DNA from: Aptenodytes patagonicus
Taxonomy: Eukaryota > Chordata > Aves > Sphenisciformes > Spheniscidae
DNA: 64,000 bases
Direction of reading: 5' to 3'
NCBI RefSeq assembly: GCF_965638725.1
Contig: NC_134955.1
Coordinates: 13,482,316 to 13,546,315, forward strand
Shown: positions 1 to 14,584 of the stretch, piece by piece
Layout of the letters: each line of letters begins with the position of its first letter
Position numbering within the stretch: the stretch's first letter is position 1
Made by a program: the position numbers and the translations under genes
Notes under the pieces: generated by a model
Databases searched by the model: none
Seen by the model: the letters and a program-made list of their open reading frames with translations, nothing else
What the model was told of the DNA's origin: nothing

Positions 1-289
1 AACTCTGTACGGCTGACAAATCTCCTGAAACACACTGTCCGCTTCTTGTGGGCCTCGATTGTAGCTGTGGCGGTGATAGTGCAAAGGCTTTAACCAGAAG
101 AATATTCACATCTGGGAATGGCGAAACTGGGAACGATCCTGCGAAGGGCGTGGCCCATCCCTGATGGGAAACCGCCCCAGAGGCCGCCTGCCAGTGCTCG
201 GGGGGGAAAAACGTGCAAGCGTTCATAAGAGAGAGCCCAGCTAGCCAGAAGGTCAATTTAAATTTAGGTTGCCGCAGGCAACCCTCAAA

Positions 290-860
290 GCCAGCCCCCG
301 CCCGCGCCCGGGGGCTGCCGGCGCGCTCCCGCCGCGGGGCGGGGCGGGGCGGGCGCGCGTTGCGCCGCAGCGCCGCCTGCGGGAGCTGCGCGGGGACCGG
401 CGGGAGTCGGGCCCGGGCCCGGGCCCGGCTCACAGCCCCCGCCCGCCCTGACGTCCGGGAGGAGCCCGGGCCCGTAAGGCGGTAAGGGGGTTTGCAGCCG
501 TGACCGCGTCCGGCGAGGGCAGGGAGCGGGAGGCGCGGCCCAGGGCGCTCCGGCCTTGCTGGGGCGGCGGCGGGCCCGCTTCCCGGGCTGCAGCCGCTGA
601 GCGGAGCCGCGCACTTGGTCCCGGCTGCCGGTGGTCCCGGCTGCCGGTGGTCCCGCTCGGCTGCGGCGCGCACGGCGGCCCGGTGCCGGCATGTCCCGGG
701 ACGGAGGCGAGGCGGCGGAGAGCGCGGCTGGCCCGGGCGAGGGCCGCTCTGCCCGCAGGGGTGCGGCGGGGCCGGCGGGGAGCGCGGGCCGCCCTACCCC
801 CTCGCTGTTCCGCCCCCGAATCCCTTACCAGGCTCGCGGTACCTGTCCTGATGCCCCATG
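290..860. promoter_or_regulatory. CpG island, promoter and first exon of the unrecognised small gene
   Basis: This is a dense GC/CpG block with runs of GGGCGG and GGGCC, sharply bounded by AT-rich DNA on both sides. It holds a CRE-like octamer TGACGTCC at 449-456 and a 16-bp tandem repeat starting GGTCCCGG at 617-660 (two full copies and a partial third). The likely start codon at 691 lies inside the island. It is called a promoter because of composition and the + strand exons that follow. Nothing proves the start site, and bidirectional activity is possible. Confidence 0.75.
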
Positions 861-1130
861 AAACTGAATAGCCGCTTACCGGCAGTAACATTGTATAGTG
901 TTACAGAGGCAAAGGACTGTAAAAGTGAAAAGTTGGGAGTGCGCAAAGGGCTGGGGGAAACGGATTCAGCCTGACACCGCTCACCCCAGCTCTGTTTTCT
1001 CCCCTCTTCCACAGGTCTCTTCGAGCAGAGGGTTGAACAGTATTTGGAAGAGCTTCCAGACACGGAACAAAGCGGAGTAAACAAGTTTCTGCGAGGCCTT
1101 GGTGAGGAAAATCTTCAGAAGTATTTCTGA
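691..1130 (+). CDS. Unrecognised microprotein gene (about 61-63 residues), spliced
   Basis: I do not recognise this gene. Exon 1 starts at the ATG at 691 (G at -3) and runs to 760, before a GTGCGG donor. Exon 2 starts at 1015 after a CTTCCACAG acceptor. The junction is in phase (70 nt leaves one base, G|GT) and the other two frames of exon 2 hit stops early. The exon 2 part begins LFEQRVEQYLEELPDTEQSG and is acidic and helix-like. Exon 2 either reads on to the TGA at 1128-1130, giving 61 residues ending in QKYF, or is spliced at the strong donor TTG|GTGAGG (1102) to the acceptor at 1530. The spliced form swaps in a basic tail ending in FLHKKN with a TAA at 1563-1565. There is no signal peptide or membrane segment. 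The initiator is the weak point: Ala/Gly/Arg-rich sequence in a CpG island often looks open by chance. Confidence 0.5.
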
Positions 1131-1530
1131 AATGAATTTTCATGTCTTTTTTGTTTGTTTGTTTAAATTTTAAAAAGCCTTACCTGAGATGAAATCAGAT
1201 AGTCAAGCAGTTTCAATGTGGTGGAAAATATGAAAACAATGAAAGCATACTTAAAGCTGACAAAATAATTACGATCCTTGTTACCACTTTCATTTTCACC
1301 TGGGGGCAGGGGAACCAAACCATAATCGAGGAGGAGAAAAGGAAGGCGGCTGACCACTCAGGATTCTGTTAGTTGGCTGTCCCTGCTGGTATTAAGTAGA
1401 AGAGTTACTCTATAGCAATTACATTACAAATTAGACCCATTTGCTTTTTGATTTTTTTAATCAAAATCAAACTTTTGATTGCCCTTGGCTTTTCAGTGTA
1501 TGCTAGAGACTGATGGTGTGCTTTCTTTAG

Positions 1531-1565
1531 GAAACAAAATGAAGTTCCTTCACAAGAAGAACTAA
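1531..1565 (+). CDS. Possible alternative last coding exon of the small gene
   Basis: The acceptor TTTCTTTAG ends at 1530. Joined to the donor at 1102 the phase is kept (CTT G|GA) and adds a short basic tail with several lysines, stopping at 1563. Either this exon is used, or exon 2 reads through the donor to its own stop at 1128. The sequence alone does not decide. Confidence 0.4.
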
Positions 1566-2295
1566 CTCCTTTCTGCTGAAATACCAACCCAAAGACTAAT
1601 GACACTGCGCGTGAGACACCTGCAGCGTTTCAGAGTTTGATGCAGGAGGAGAGCGGAGCAAGCTGACCATGGCTTTAAGTGACGACCGATGCCGTTAGTG
1701 TGCCAGACGATGGCTCCTTTATGTATTTGGATAGAATTTGTACATAATGTGCTGTAAGCTTTTGTAACTGATTTTGTAATGAGCAAGGAAAACTGTGGTA
1801 AATATTTGTATATTCCTGAGAATAACAGGTGCTTTTTTTTTCTTCAGTATGAATTGAGTTATGCTTGGTGCAAAAATGAGTAGCTGATTATGTGCAGCTG
1901 ACTGTCTCAGCAGAACCACTGACTTCAAGGGATGTTTCTGAGAACTACACTGATGCCTGAATACTGCGGGGATGAATGAACTCGGGTACGTGGGAGAGGT
2001 TGTACGCATGGGGGCTGCTTTCATGTGGCAGAGTTGGTATTTTTTTTTCCTTCTAATTAATTTTAAAAGAAAGAAATAACAAAGTAACTTGATAATAAGG
2101 TACTTGGTTCACAGTACAAAACTTCTACTTGGTTTGAACTTTGGTCAGTAAACTACTTGTAATCCATTCTGCACTAAGACTGCTAAACCTGAGGAGATCT
2201 CAGTTCTTTGACATGCAAGCTGCAACGAGTAGGTACAGTACATCCTTTCCTAATGTATGTATGTATGGTTTCTAATAAACGCTGTAAATACACCT
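1566..2295 (+). other. Probable 3' UTR of the small gene with poly(A) signal
   Basis: The sequence is AT-rich and without a convincing reading frame. It ends in an AATAAA hexamer at 2274-2279 followed by a GT-rich stretch (cleavage expected near 2290-2300). Nothing else is recognised here. Confidence 0.45.
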
Positions 2296-2299
2296 GTTT

Positions 2300-4190
2300 G
2301 TTTATATTCATTGCAAACCTCTGCAGTTTCTGATGTTGAGTAGGCACAAAACCAGTAACTTTTCTTGTGATTTTTAATGAATTTGTAATTAAAATATAAA
2401 ATGGTTATTACGAACCTGTCTTTTCGTAGGTTTGCTATTTCATGACATGTAGTTTGACTTTTTGTCAATGTTTTTCACTAGGGCTGAGACAAGGCATTTT
2501 ATATCCCTGTTCTGTTAATTTTATCCTAACAGAAGCATCTCATAAAACTTTTTCTTTGGATGGGCTAGCAGCAAATTACTTTTTGTCAGTGTATCATTGA
2601 TACTGCTCCTGAACTGTGGTATTTCCAGGTGTTTTGTGCTACCTTGGTTAGATGATCAGAGTAGAATACAAGGAGCTTGTAGCAGACAGCCTTTGCCTAA
2701 ATTTCTGGTGAGCTGATCACCTACATTTCATGAGTCTGCTTTTCTTTCGCACTAATTGCAGTCCGTTTAGGTGGCGTTTCCATTTCAGTGAAGGCTCTTC
2801 AGCAGGACAGGAATGGTTAGCTTGCCATGGCCGCCTGCACAGCTGTGAATGTTGCCCAGGTACCACATTCATCTTCGATCTGGTAACATAACTCCTGTTG
2901 AGATTCTGTTAAGTTTTCCCTTAGTCTGAAGAAGAAAATATAAAATACTTGAATATATTCGCAAGTCTGACAGCAAATGAAAATTAGCTAAAGCTTCTTA
3001 CCTTTTTAAAAAAACAAACACTGTATTTTTCTTTATTTGCAGTGTGATTTCTTTAGTTAGATTGGCTTTGAGGCTTGCGCATTTCCTAACCTGACAGTGG
3101 TTCTGGTTTGCTATCAGCCTCATAGAACAAAACCGAGGGATTATTCAGTAAAAAGGTGAAGCCGTTTCCTTTTTTTCTTACCTCCCTCACACTTGTGTAT
3201 ATACAAAAGCTTCTTAAGTGTACATGAAATGTCTGTAAAACACCAAGTGCTTTTGATTCAATGGAAATGTGATCACAAATGTTAATTCCCATTAGTTTTA
3301 CTCCATAATGTGCTGCAAGTTCCAGAATCACTTCTAAATGCCGTTCTTCAGAGTGGAAAGAGTAACTTCACTTGTACAGGTGGATCCTGGCTATTGTATA
3401 AACAACAGCTGCTAGTAAATATATGGGGAAATATATTTCTTAAGAAAATTATGGATAAAACATCATCGGCTGAAGGAAGTGCTGCAGAGAGGAGTTGCTA
3501 CAAAGGCAAGAAAAAGCCACGGAACGCTGATGTACAAGCGTGCAGCGCTGTAAAAGCCATGTCCCACACCAAAGCTGTTTTCCTCCATCTACACTTTAAA
3601 AATTAAGTAGAAGGCTTTTAAACGTTGTATTACCCATCAACATGTCATTCCAGTTTTTGTAATGTGACTCAGAGGTGAGTACCAGACAAGGTGAGATCGT
3701 GTTTCAATAAATTCTTGGGTGCCTTGATATTCAAACTATGGCTATATAAAACAATCCTAGTGTTATCCGGAGGTCTGTGTTTTAAAGGATCAGATGAACG
3801 AAAAATAGCAAGTGTATTATTTTGCCTCCTGTATTAGTTGTTAAAACTAATGGCATTTCCGAGCATGGAACATTACTGGTGCACCATTTAATGGAGAAGG
3901 AAATCCTGAAGAAAAACAAATGCAGACCCGTGTTTTAAATGGGTAAAGATTTGTTTGAAGTCTTATGGGATAAAATACATAAAAAACAAGCTTGAGAAAC
4001 AAAACCACTCTCCAGGAATTGCTACTCTAGTGTGGCAGATAGATAGTTGTGTTTAAGTACACAGTATTTATTTTCCCATTGTTACCGATGTTTAATAAAG
4101 TGACCAAGCTTGCAGATTTTCCTAAATTCTGCTCAAAATCCTACTTTTGCTACAGCTCATAGAGGGAAGAGAAAGCAAGCTGTGTCTGTA
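2300..4190. other. Intergenic DNA, nothing recognised
   Basis: This stretch is AT-rich, with scattered AATAAA hexamers (for example near 3705 and 4092) but no exon pair, repeat family or RNA gene that I can support. The reading frames present are short and unlike known proteins. Confidence 0.5.
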
Positions 4191-4678
4191 ATTAAGATGG
4201 CGCAGTACTTAAGGCCGTCTGCCCTCCAAACTCAACCCACGGGCAAGGGCAGCTGTTCAGAGCTGCTCCTGTTCCGTCGCCAGGGCAGCGCGCCCCGGCC
4301 GCAGGCGCGGGGAGGGCCCGGCGGGGAGCTGCAGAAGGTAGCTGGTGCGGCGGCAGCGGCCCAGGGACCGGTGTGTCCCCTCTGGAAGCCGATGGGGACC
4401 GGCGAGCCGTGCCGGCGCTGCGCCGTGAGCGATCGCAGGGCAAGGCGCTTCCAGCCTGCTCAGGCTTCAGAAACCGCCTGAAACGCTGCCGAAGCGCGCG
4501 CGAGTCGGCTCATCCCGAGCGGCTGCCGGCGCCTGTCTCGCCGGGGCGACTCTGCCCGCCTTTACGATGGCGTTGCTCCCCCTCACCACCGCCCTTCCCC
4601 GCCGGGCCCGGCTCCCCCGCCCCGAACAGCCGGTACCTCAGCCCCGGCGGGTAACGGCCGCCCCCGCCGCGCGGCAGA

Positions 4679-4688
4679 TCTCGCGAGA
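4679..4688. promoter_or_regulatory. TCTCGCGAGA palindrome (BANP-type site)
   Basis: This is a perfect TCTCGCGAGA, the element bound by BANP and earlier attributed to Kaiso (ZBTB33). It lies about 140 bp upstream of the RPL27A start codon. Near-copies follow at 4720-4729 (C in place of the first T) and 4780-4789 (last base C). Confidence 0.7.
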
Positions 4689-4719
4689 CTCAGCACCCGC
4701 TCCGGGCGTCTCAGCGAAG

Positions 4720-4729
4720 CCTCGCGAGA
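4720..4729. promoter_or_regulatory. Second TCGCGAGA element
   Basis: CCTCGCGAGA keeps the TCGCGAGA core and differs from the perfect palindrome at one flank base. It lies between the other two copies. Confidence 0.55.
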
Positions 4730-4779
4730 GCTCGGCCCCGCCCGGCCCCCACTTCCGCCCCCGCCGTTCCTTTCCCCGC

Positions 4780-4789
4780 TCTCGCGAGC
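4780..4789. promoter_or_regulatory. Third TCTCGCGAG element
   Basis: TCTCGCGAGC differs from the palindrome only at the last base. It sits just upstream of the pyrimidine tract taken as the transcription start region. Confidence 0.55.
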
Positions 4790-4826
4790 ACCGCCCTCTT
4801 TCTCTTCCCTCGCGCACGCCGGCAAG

Positions 4827-8206
<3,380 letters not shown>

Positions 8207-8233
8207 AAGCCTTTGTTTTATTCAAATTTTTTG

Positions 8234-8239
8234 AATAAA
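8234..8239 (+). terminator. RPL27A: RPL27A poly(A) signal
   Basis: An AATAAA hexamer lies 28 bases after the stop codon, giving the very short 3' UTR typical of ribosomal protein genes. TG/T-rich sequence follows. Confidence 0.9.
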
Positions 8240-8259
8240 GACAATGCGTAAAATGTACC

Positions 8260-10980
8260 GATCTACAGAAGTTTCTGATTTTTTTTTTCCTGACTTGTCC
8301 AGACACTGTTCACACTTAGGTCTTGTCTGCTTAGTTATTTCTGGCAGTTTTTGATTAGTAGCTTGACTGCTTCTCGCTATCTTTTGAAATTGCCTGGCTA
8401 CAGTGTCCAGCATTTGGTATGTACGAACCTCATTGTTTTGTCTTCATGGGATAGCAAAATAGAGAGGTTCTTCCTGTATTTGTGCAGCACTTTCAATTGG
8501 TGATCCTCTTTACAGCTGTCTGTGAAAAGGTGACTTCATGTTCTATTGATGGGGATTTCTGTACACTAAATGACATCTAGGCGAAATCCATGGGGATACT
8601 GCCTTGGCCTTTGGGAATGAAACAGCAAGGACGTGGACAAGGAAATGCAATGGAACGATGCAAAGTGCGTAGTAGCATACCAAAAATTGCTGTGTGAAGG
8701 AGACTTGGTATGGGAAATTGCTATCAATAAGCTTTGTGATCAGTAGGCTTCTTTTTGGGATAGCGAAACAGTTCCAGTCCCATTTCCACTAAGGTGGGGT
8801 ATAGGAGGGAATGAAGGGGAAATCCCTGGGAATAGTGTGGGACAGTAGGGAAGAGCTGAAACAGGTGGGAAGAAACAAAGGTTTCTACCTTGTTATTGCC
8901 AGACTTAGGTCATGAGAAGCTCTTCAAGCAGGTTTCTGCAGACACTGTGAAGGTCTCTCATACGTGGCTTTCTCACAATTAATAGCAGCTTTTGAGCAGA
9001 ATAGTGCTGTGTGGTGTGCCTCTTCACAGCTAACGGCAACTGTGCCTCCAACAGAAAAAGTGATCAGCGTTTCTTTTCTCTGTCAGCATTATGCATAGAA
9101 ATAAGATGTACTTTGAATTTAGTTTAACAATGGGGTTAAATTCTTCTTTGCTTTTTCGTGGCATTGTTAATGAAAGATCTTTCTAAATTATGACTCTTAG
9201 ATTTGTCTCTCCAGTGCTTCAACTGCTGCTAAGTGGATGACAGCTGTCCCAGTCAACATACAAAACGCAGACCACTTTAATCCATGTGCTTTTTAGAAAC
9301 TGCTGGTGTAGTACTCTGAGTACCAGCTGAGGTGTTTGCATCCTGTATTCATCGGAACATGAGGCTCATAGTCATCTGTAGTAGAAGTTGTCTCTTCATT
9401 GATAGTATAACGCTACATTTTTGCAATCTCTTAGCTAGACCACAGCTTGTGAACACATCAGACTTCTCTGAGATTAGGCTGACTTCTTCCACCACAGGAT
9501 GAAATTGCTTCTGCACATACTAATTCTGAATTTCACTAATTCGTAGCAATTGTAGCAGCAGCATGGTGTCCTTTTGGTAATTATGGCAGACTAGCTGGAC
9601 AGATTGCGTTAGGCTAAAAGTTTTTAAAGCTTCTTGTCAGCATTACTGGGCTGACAGATGGCAATTCCAAGTTGGTGTGCTTTTAAGGGTTAGTAACAGC
9701 AGTAATGTACTGAAACTGTTGCTTAATGACTGAACTAATACAGTAACTGTTCACTAACTTTTGCAATCGATACCCTCCTCAAGTAGGGTACACAATTCCT
9801 GAAGTTATCACATGTGGGACAGAAATGGTGCCAGCTAGCTTCAACCTTCCTTACAGCTAATATGAAGCAATGGCACAGATCTAGAACTGCACTATGTTAA
9901 TTTCTGATGTATTTGGCTTAAAATGACTACATAAAATATTGCTTGCTTAGTTGTAACATAAAAATAGGACTTCAGTTGCCAATGCAAGGCTTGACCCTGC
10001 ATGCCAAAGCAGAATCTTTTATCTTAGGGTAAAAATCAATTACTGAAAGCTAGTGAGCTAGCTCTTGTTTTAAGCGTCAGACCAAAAGCATATAGACACT
10101 GTCACCTATTTTTTTTATGCACACTGCTAGAAGTCTTGAATTATTGCTAATAGTTGCAAATTACCTTCTAGTACGTGTGATATGATCTGTGATACGATCC
10201 TAGTTAATGAACTCCTAACCTAGTGTTTGGCAGTTATTAAATTTAGAGGGCTTTTAGGGTGAAGCTGACATGCATTGCTTTGATAAAATAGTTATCTTAG
10301 CCAGTGTTACTGCTAGTTGTGAAGAACTGTAACTTAAACGAACAGTTTGTAAAATACTGAGGTAAGGGTACGTGAACTTTATCTCATTGACTGCTGGGAC
10401 TGCTGTTTCCTAATATGTGATGCTATTTACCCGCTGCTAAGGCTGAATCATTTCAATCCTCAAAGGTAAGTTGTGCGGTACTGCAAAATAAGGAACATTG
10501 TTATTACCTCATGTCAGTAACCTGATCGCTGACCAGAGCATAAAGACAGTGAAGGGCTCTACTTACACCGAAGTAGCCTGTGCATACATGGCAACAGGCA
10601 AGTGATGCTAGCTCACTAACATACATAGTAGACACCACTCTCAATTCTTTGGTATTTAATGTCTTAGTATATTATGTCTTAAGTAATTCTTCCATATTTT
10701 GTAGTCTTACTTTTGAGTACAAAAAGTTCTTTGTGAGAAGCATGCAGGCTCCACCAACTGATCTCTGCTCCGCTGGAGGCCAGCTTGGGTCTTTGTGTGG
10801 GGTTGGGGTTTGTGTGTAGCTGAGCCTCATCCGTAGCATGCCTACGCCGAGGCTGGGATGGGATCTCTCCTTCCTTGGCGGCTGCCTGTGCCTTGCGCCG
10901 ACTCCCGAAATAACCGTCTGGGGGCTCCGGAGGAATAAATCGAACTTTAGTTTGTTTTTTGTTTATTTTTTTTGTTTGCT
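8260..10980. other. Intergenic DNA between RPL27A and the 11-kb CpG island, nothing recognised
   Basis: This is AT-rich unique-looking sequence with no recognisable repeat, exon or RNA gene. A reading frame at its right edge (10580-10819) is short and unlike known proteins. Confidence 0.5.
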
Positions 10981-10989
10981 TATCGATTC

Positions 10990-11570
10990 GCGTTCCCACA
11001 CAGCCGTTTTCCCAGCTGGCTCCTAGCGCCGGGGCCGGGGCCGCTCCTGCCACGCGATCCAGCTGCTGCCGCAGCCCAGTCAGGCATCCGCCGAGCTGCC
11101 CAGCAAGCAGGGGCGGCTGCCGGGCGGCGCCGTGGCGGGGAAGGAGGCGCCGGGAGCGGCCGGCCCTGCCGAGGGCTCCGGGGAGCGGCGCTGGGCCCGC
11201 CGGCCGGCCCCCCCCCCCCCCGCCACGGCGCCGTCCCGCACCCGGCGCCTGCCGGCACCTCGGGGAGGCCGCTTCCGTTGACGTGGCGCGGCCCCGCTCC
11301 GAGCCCGGCCGGTGGGTCCCGCCTCAGTCCCGCCCCCCACTCACGGCCGGGCGCGGCGGCCGTTGGGCGCGCGGGGGCGCCCGCCGCCGAGGCGAGAGCT
11401 GTGGCGGCGGTTGGGCGCGCGCCCTGCCCTCACGACCACCGCCGCCCTGGACTCGTGCTGCCTCGGGGTAGCGGGCGGCACGGCGGGCACCGGCGCGGTG
11501 CGGCTGCCTGAGCCTCGGGGCTTCACGCCGGCGGGGTCTTGAGGGGCCCGGGCAGGCTCTGCCGCCCGCT
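10990..11570. promoter_or_regulatory. TRIM66: CpG island, probable TRIM66 promoter
   Basis: This is a dense CpG block about 3 kb upstream of the first TRIM66 coding exon, with GC-box-like runs, a TGACGT half-site near 11280 and a poly-C tract at about 11210-11222. TRIM66 coding exon 1 has an upstream in-frame stop and a plausible acceptor at 14319. A non-coding first exon in this island is therefore the simplest arrangement. Reading frames here on both strands are GC-driven and are not called as genes. It could instead drive an unknown transcript on either strand. Confidence 0.6.
11208..11224. repeat. Poly-C tract in the CpG island
   Basis: This is an uninterrupted run of about 14 or more C residues flanked by GCCGGCC and GCC. 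Such tracts are length-polymorphic and error-prone in assemblies. Confidence 0.8.
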
Positions 11571-11599
11571 GGGCACCCCGCCGTTTCTTGGGGTGAAAC

Positions 11600-14319
11600 A
11601 CTGGCGGGGAGCACTTCCGAGGTGTAAGAGGGCTGAGTAATCACACACAAACTGCGTTTACCGGCTTAACAAGGAGCTCCTGTCAGGGCTGACAGGAAAC
11701 CCCCAGGATGGCTGTCCATGGTGTCCAAATAAAGGATTTTCCTGTATAAAAACAGGAGAAATGAGGAAGCTAAATGAAGACCAACTAACTTCCTAAATGT
11801 AAAACCTCTTCCTTTTTATTTGTTTGGGTTTTTTTTTTTTTGTTTTAACTGAGAAACATTATGCTTTGGTTGATGGGGATATTTTTATTTTCATTCGATG
11901 TTTTCCAAATTCTTTGCAACTTACAATACTGCTAATGAAGCAATTATAGGCAAAACTGGTAAAGTTGATGTTACAACATTTTAAAATGCTGTAATGAGCC
12001 TCGTGTAGCAACATCCACATTTAATGGAGGGAAGAAGATTAAAAAAACCAAAATCATCTGATTAAATCTGAGAAAAAGGAACACAGGAAATTGAAAGACT
12101 TGCATAGAGAGTTTATCCCTAAAATACAGAAATGATAAAGTTATGAGAGTGCATCATTACAAACTTTTCTTGTATGAAATGTATTAATGCTTTACTGGAA
12201 GTTCCAGTCCTGTGATACCTGGATGCTTCCCTTTGATTTGTGTTGGGGTGGCCGTTGCCTTCCCGAGGCCATGACTGATCTTTTGGTCCTGAGGCAGCCC
12301 CCCAGCACCATGCCTTTCCTTTGCCCTCGTCTGGGCTGGCACACCAAGAGCCCAGCACTTTTCTTCCCATTCCAGGTGTGACTCTCTGCTGGCCGGCTGC
12401 CTCCACAGCTGTTCTGTCTTCATCCATTTCTGTCCTGCATCCTGCCTCATTACCCTCACCACACATCTCCAAATGCAATTAAGTTTATTTTCTTTGTAAT
12501 CGCTGCTGCTGGACTTGGTGTTTCCCATCAGCGTAGCCAAGTCACTGGTAAAGTACCTGCCTGACTGCTGATTTGCATACCTGTGTCAGCAGGAAATTTT
12601 AAACACTTTTTATCACCCTCATCCTTCCCCCTCCTACGAAAAAACTTGTACATAGTTTCATATGTTGTGCAAAAAGCATAAATTAAAATGTATGGTAACC
12701 CGCTTCTCATTCAGCCACAGGTTTGGCCTTTATGGTGATACAGCATTTCCCAGTACCAGGCTTTGTTTGCCCTGATTCTCTGTGTGTGGATGCTTTGGTC
12801 CTGGGCTGTGGTTTCTCTGTCTAAACAATGTGGTAGTCTAAGACCTCAACTTCCTACTGCAGAAATTACATGTTTTTGTAGGTGCTTGTTTGGCTTCTTA
12901 GCAACGGTATTTGCAAGAAACAATAGAGACGGAGCGAGCTGAGCAGCTGTGCTGCTCTGATGACATTTGCCTCTGAAAGATGTTTGATTAAGATGCACTG
13001 TAAAAAGTGAGCTCATATAATAAGGGCTGATATAATGTTCATTAGTTAAACCACAGGTACAATTACCACAGCTCATTTCTAAAGGGACCTCTAGTTTTGA
13101 AATTACACCCATAAGTTTCAGTGGTAGGTTTGAATTTGTCTAAGTGAATTCAGTAAAGTTTGTGGATATCCACCTATTTTCATTTGTTCCTAGAATGGGT
13201 CTTGGGTATGAAATATGATGCAGACTTTAACACATGGTCCATTTTTTCTAAAATATTTTAAATAGCAGTAACTTCAGGATGCAACGCTTAAAAAAATCCC
13301 TAGTTGTGAATTTCTGAGACATTCATAATTCTTTTGCATTGTAGAAAAAAGAAAAAGACCTGCTTACTAACCATTTCCACTGGAATCTGCCCCGAGACAT
13401 AATGCCTCAAGAGAATACTTAGCCCTAAGATTAGAGCTGCTACTCTTCTGTGCTGGGGAAATCTGAAGATCGTAGCTGCAAGTTACGTACTGCTGGTAGC
13501 AAGGCCACCATGCCAAGGCAACGGGCAGCTACATGGGGCTCTGGCCCCAGGAGGTTCGGTCAGCTAGAAGGGTGATTCCAGGGGAGACAAGACTGTATTT
13601 GCTTTTTCTCCTCTGATGCAACTTACAAAAGTTTCCCTTTGCAGGCTGTAGCTGATCAACATCTCTCAAAATCTCAGAATCAAGGATGGAACATGAACTG
13701 CAAAACTCTCAATTTACCTTGGGGAGCTTAGGTTGGCAGGAGGAGCACTGTCCTGCTTGTGGGAAGCTCAGGTTTGGTCTATAATTTGATCTGTGGTCAT
13801 CTTGACTGTTGAAATTTGATTACTGCAAAATGCATTTTATTAAATTTCTATAAAGAAGATTGGCAGAAGATGCTGTACATTTATCAAGGCAGCTTTCTAA
13901 CATGCATTGCTGAAGTGATGGATGTATGATCAGTTACGCATATTATTTGCTTTACTTGAAAACTATAAAATATTGAGGTGAAATTGTAAAAGCAGTCAGA
14001 AAATATTGTAATTTTTATTGCACGGTTTCAGTGCTTCTAGCAGGAAATGTACAGTGTGTGACAATTCAGCCTGGCAACAGCTTTGTAAGTAGATCAATAG
14101 AACAGATTACTTCAGTTTTTACACAAGTTGCAAGTACTATAGAGAGATAGTGGGATCATGGTTTGTAAACCTTAAACCACACTTTCCTGCACAACAATCT
14201 GCAAAGATACTCTTTTTTTGTAAAGCAGGTACGTGATTTTCAGCTGCAAGGAACTTCCTCTTCACAAGGACTAAATAAATGTTGTTTCTGAGAATGTGCA
14301 TCCCACTGTTGCCTTCTAG
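11600..14319. other. DNA between the CpG island and TRIM66 coding exon 1, nothing recognised
   Basis: This is probably the 5' intron of TRIM66 if the island is its promoter. I see no repeat family, RNA gene or exon that I can support. Confidence 0.45.
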
Positions 14320-14364
14320 TTTGCGCTTGAGTGATCGAGTGTTTTGTTAAGTGAAGGGGCTGTC

Positions 14365-14584
14365 ATGAGCCATTTTGTGACTCTTCGTGTTTTCGATGTG
14401 AAACTTCAGCCAACAGAAATGGACACCCTGGATCTGTTGAGGAATTGTTTGGTGTGCAAATGGGACCTGCGGAGCAGAGACCCCAGAATGCTACCTTGCC
14501 TTCATTCCTTCTGTAAGGACTGTCTTCCGGATTTGATTCAAGGATATAGCTGTATTCCCACTGAGTACGAAGTTCTATACGAAG
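14365..14584 (+). CDS. TRIM66: TRIM66 coding exon 1: N terminus and first part of RING
   Basis: Residues 1-73 plus one base. It carries six of the eight RING ligands: C28, C31, C45, H47, C50 and C53. The donor is GAAG|GTAATA. A candidate acceptor CTTCTAG ends at 14319, implying untranslated sequence upstream. Confidence 0.9.

Noticed and set aside
213-1084. Several long overlapping reading frames on both strands of the first CpG island
   Set aside because: Very high GC content removes stop codons. The frames are Arg/Pro/Gly/Ala-rich and overlap each other. Only the frame that splices in phase to exon 2 was kept.
10679-11650. Overlapping reading frames of up to 179 codons in the 11-kb CpG island
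   Set aside because: They have low-complexity Arg/Pro/Ala composition on both strands with no splice-supported continuation or family motif.
12119-12540. Two overlapping minus-strand frames of about 118 codons
   Set aside because: They overlap in different frames, show no domain or splice context, and carry no sign of a gene.
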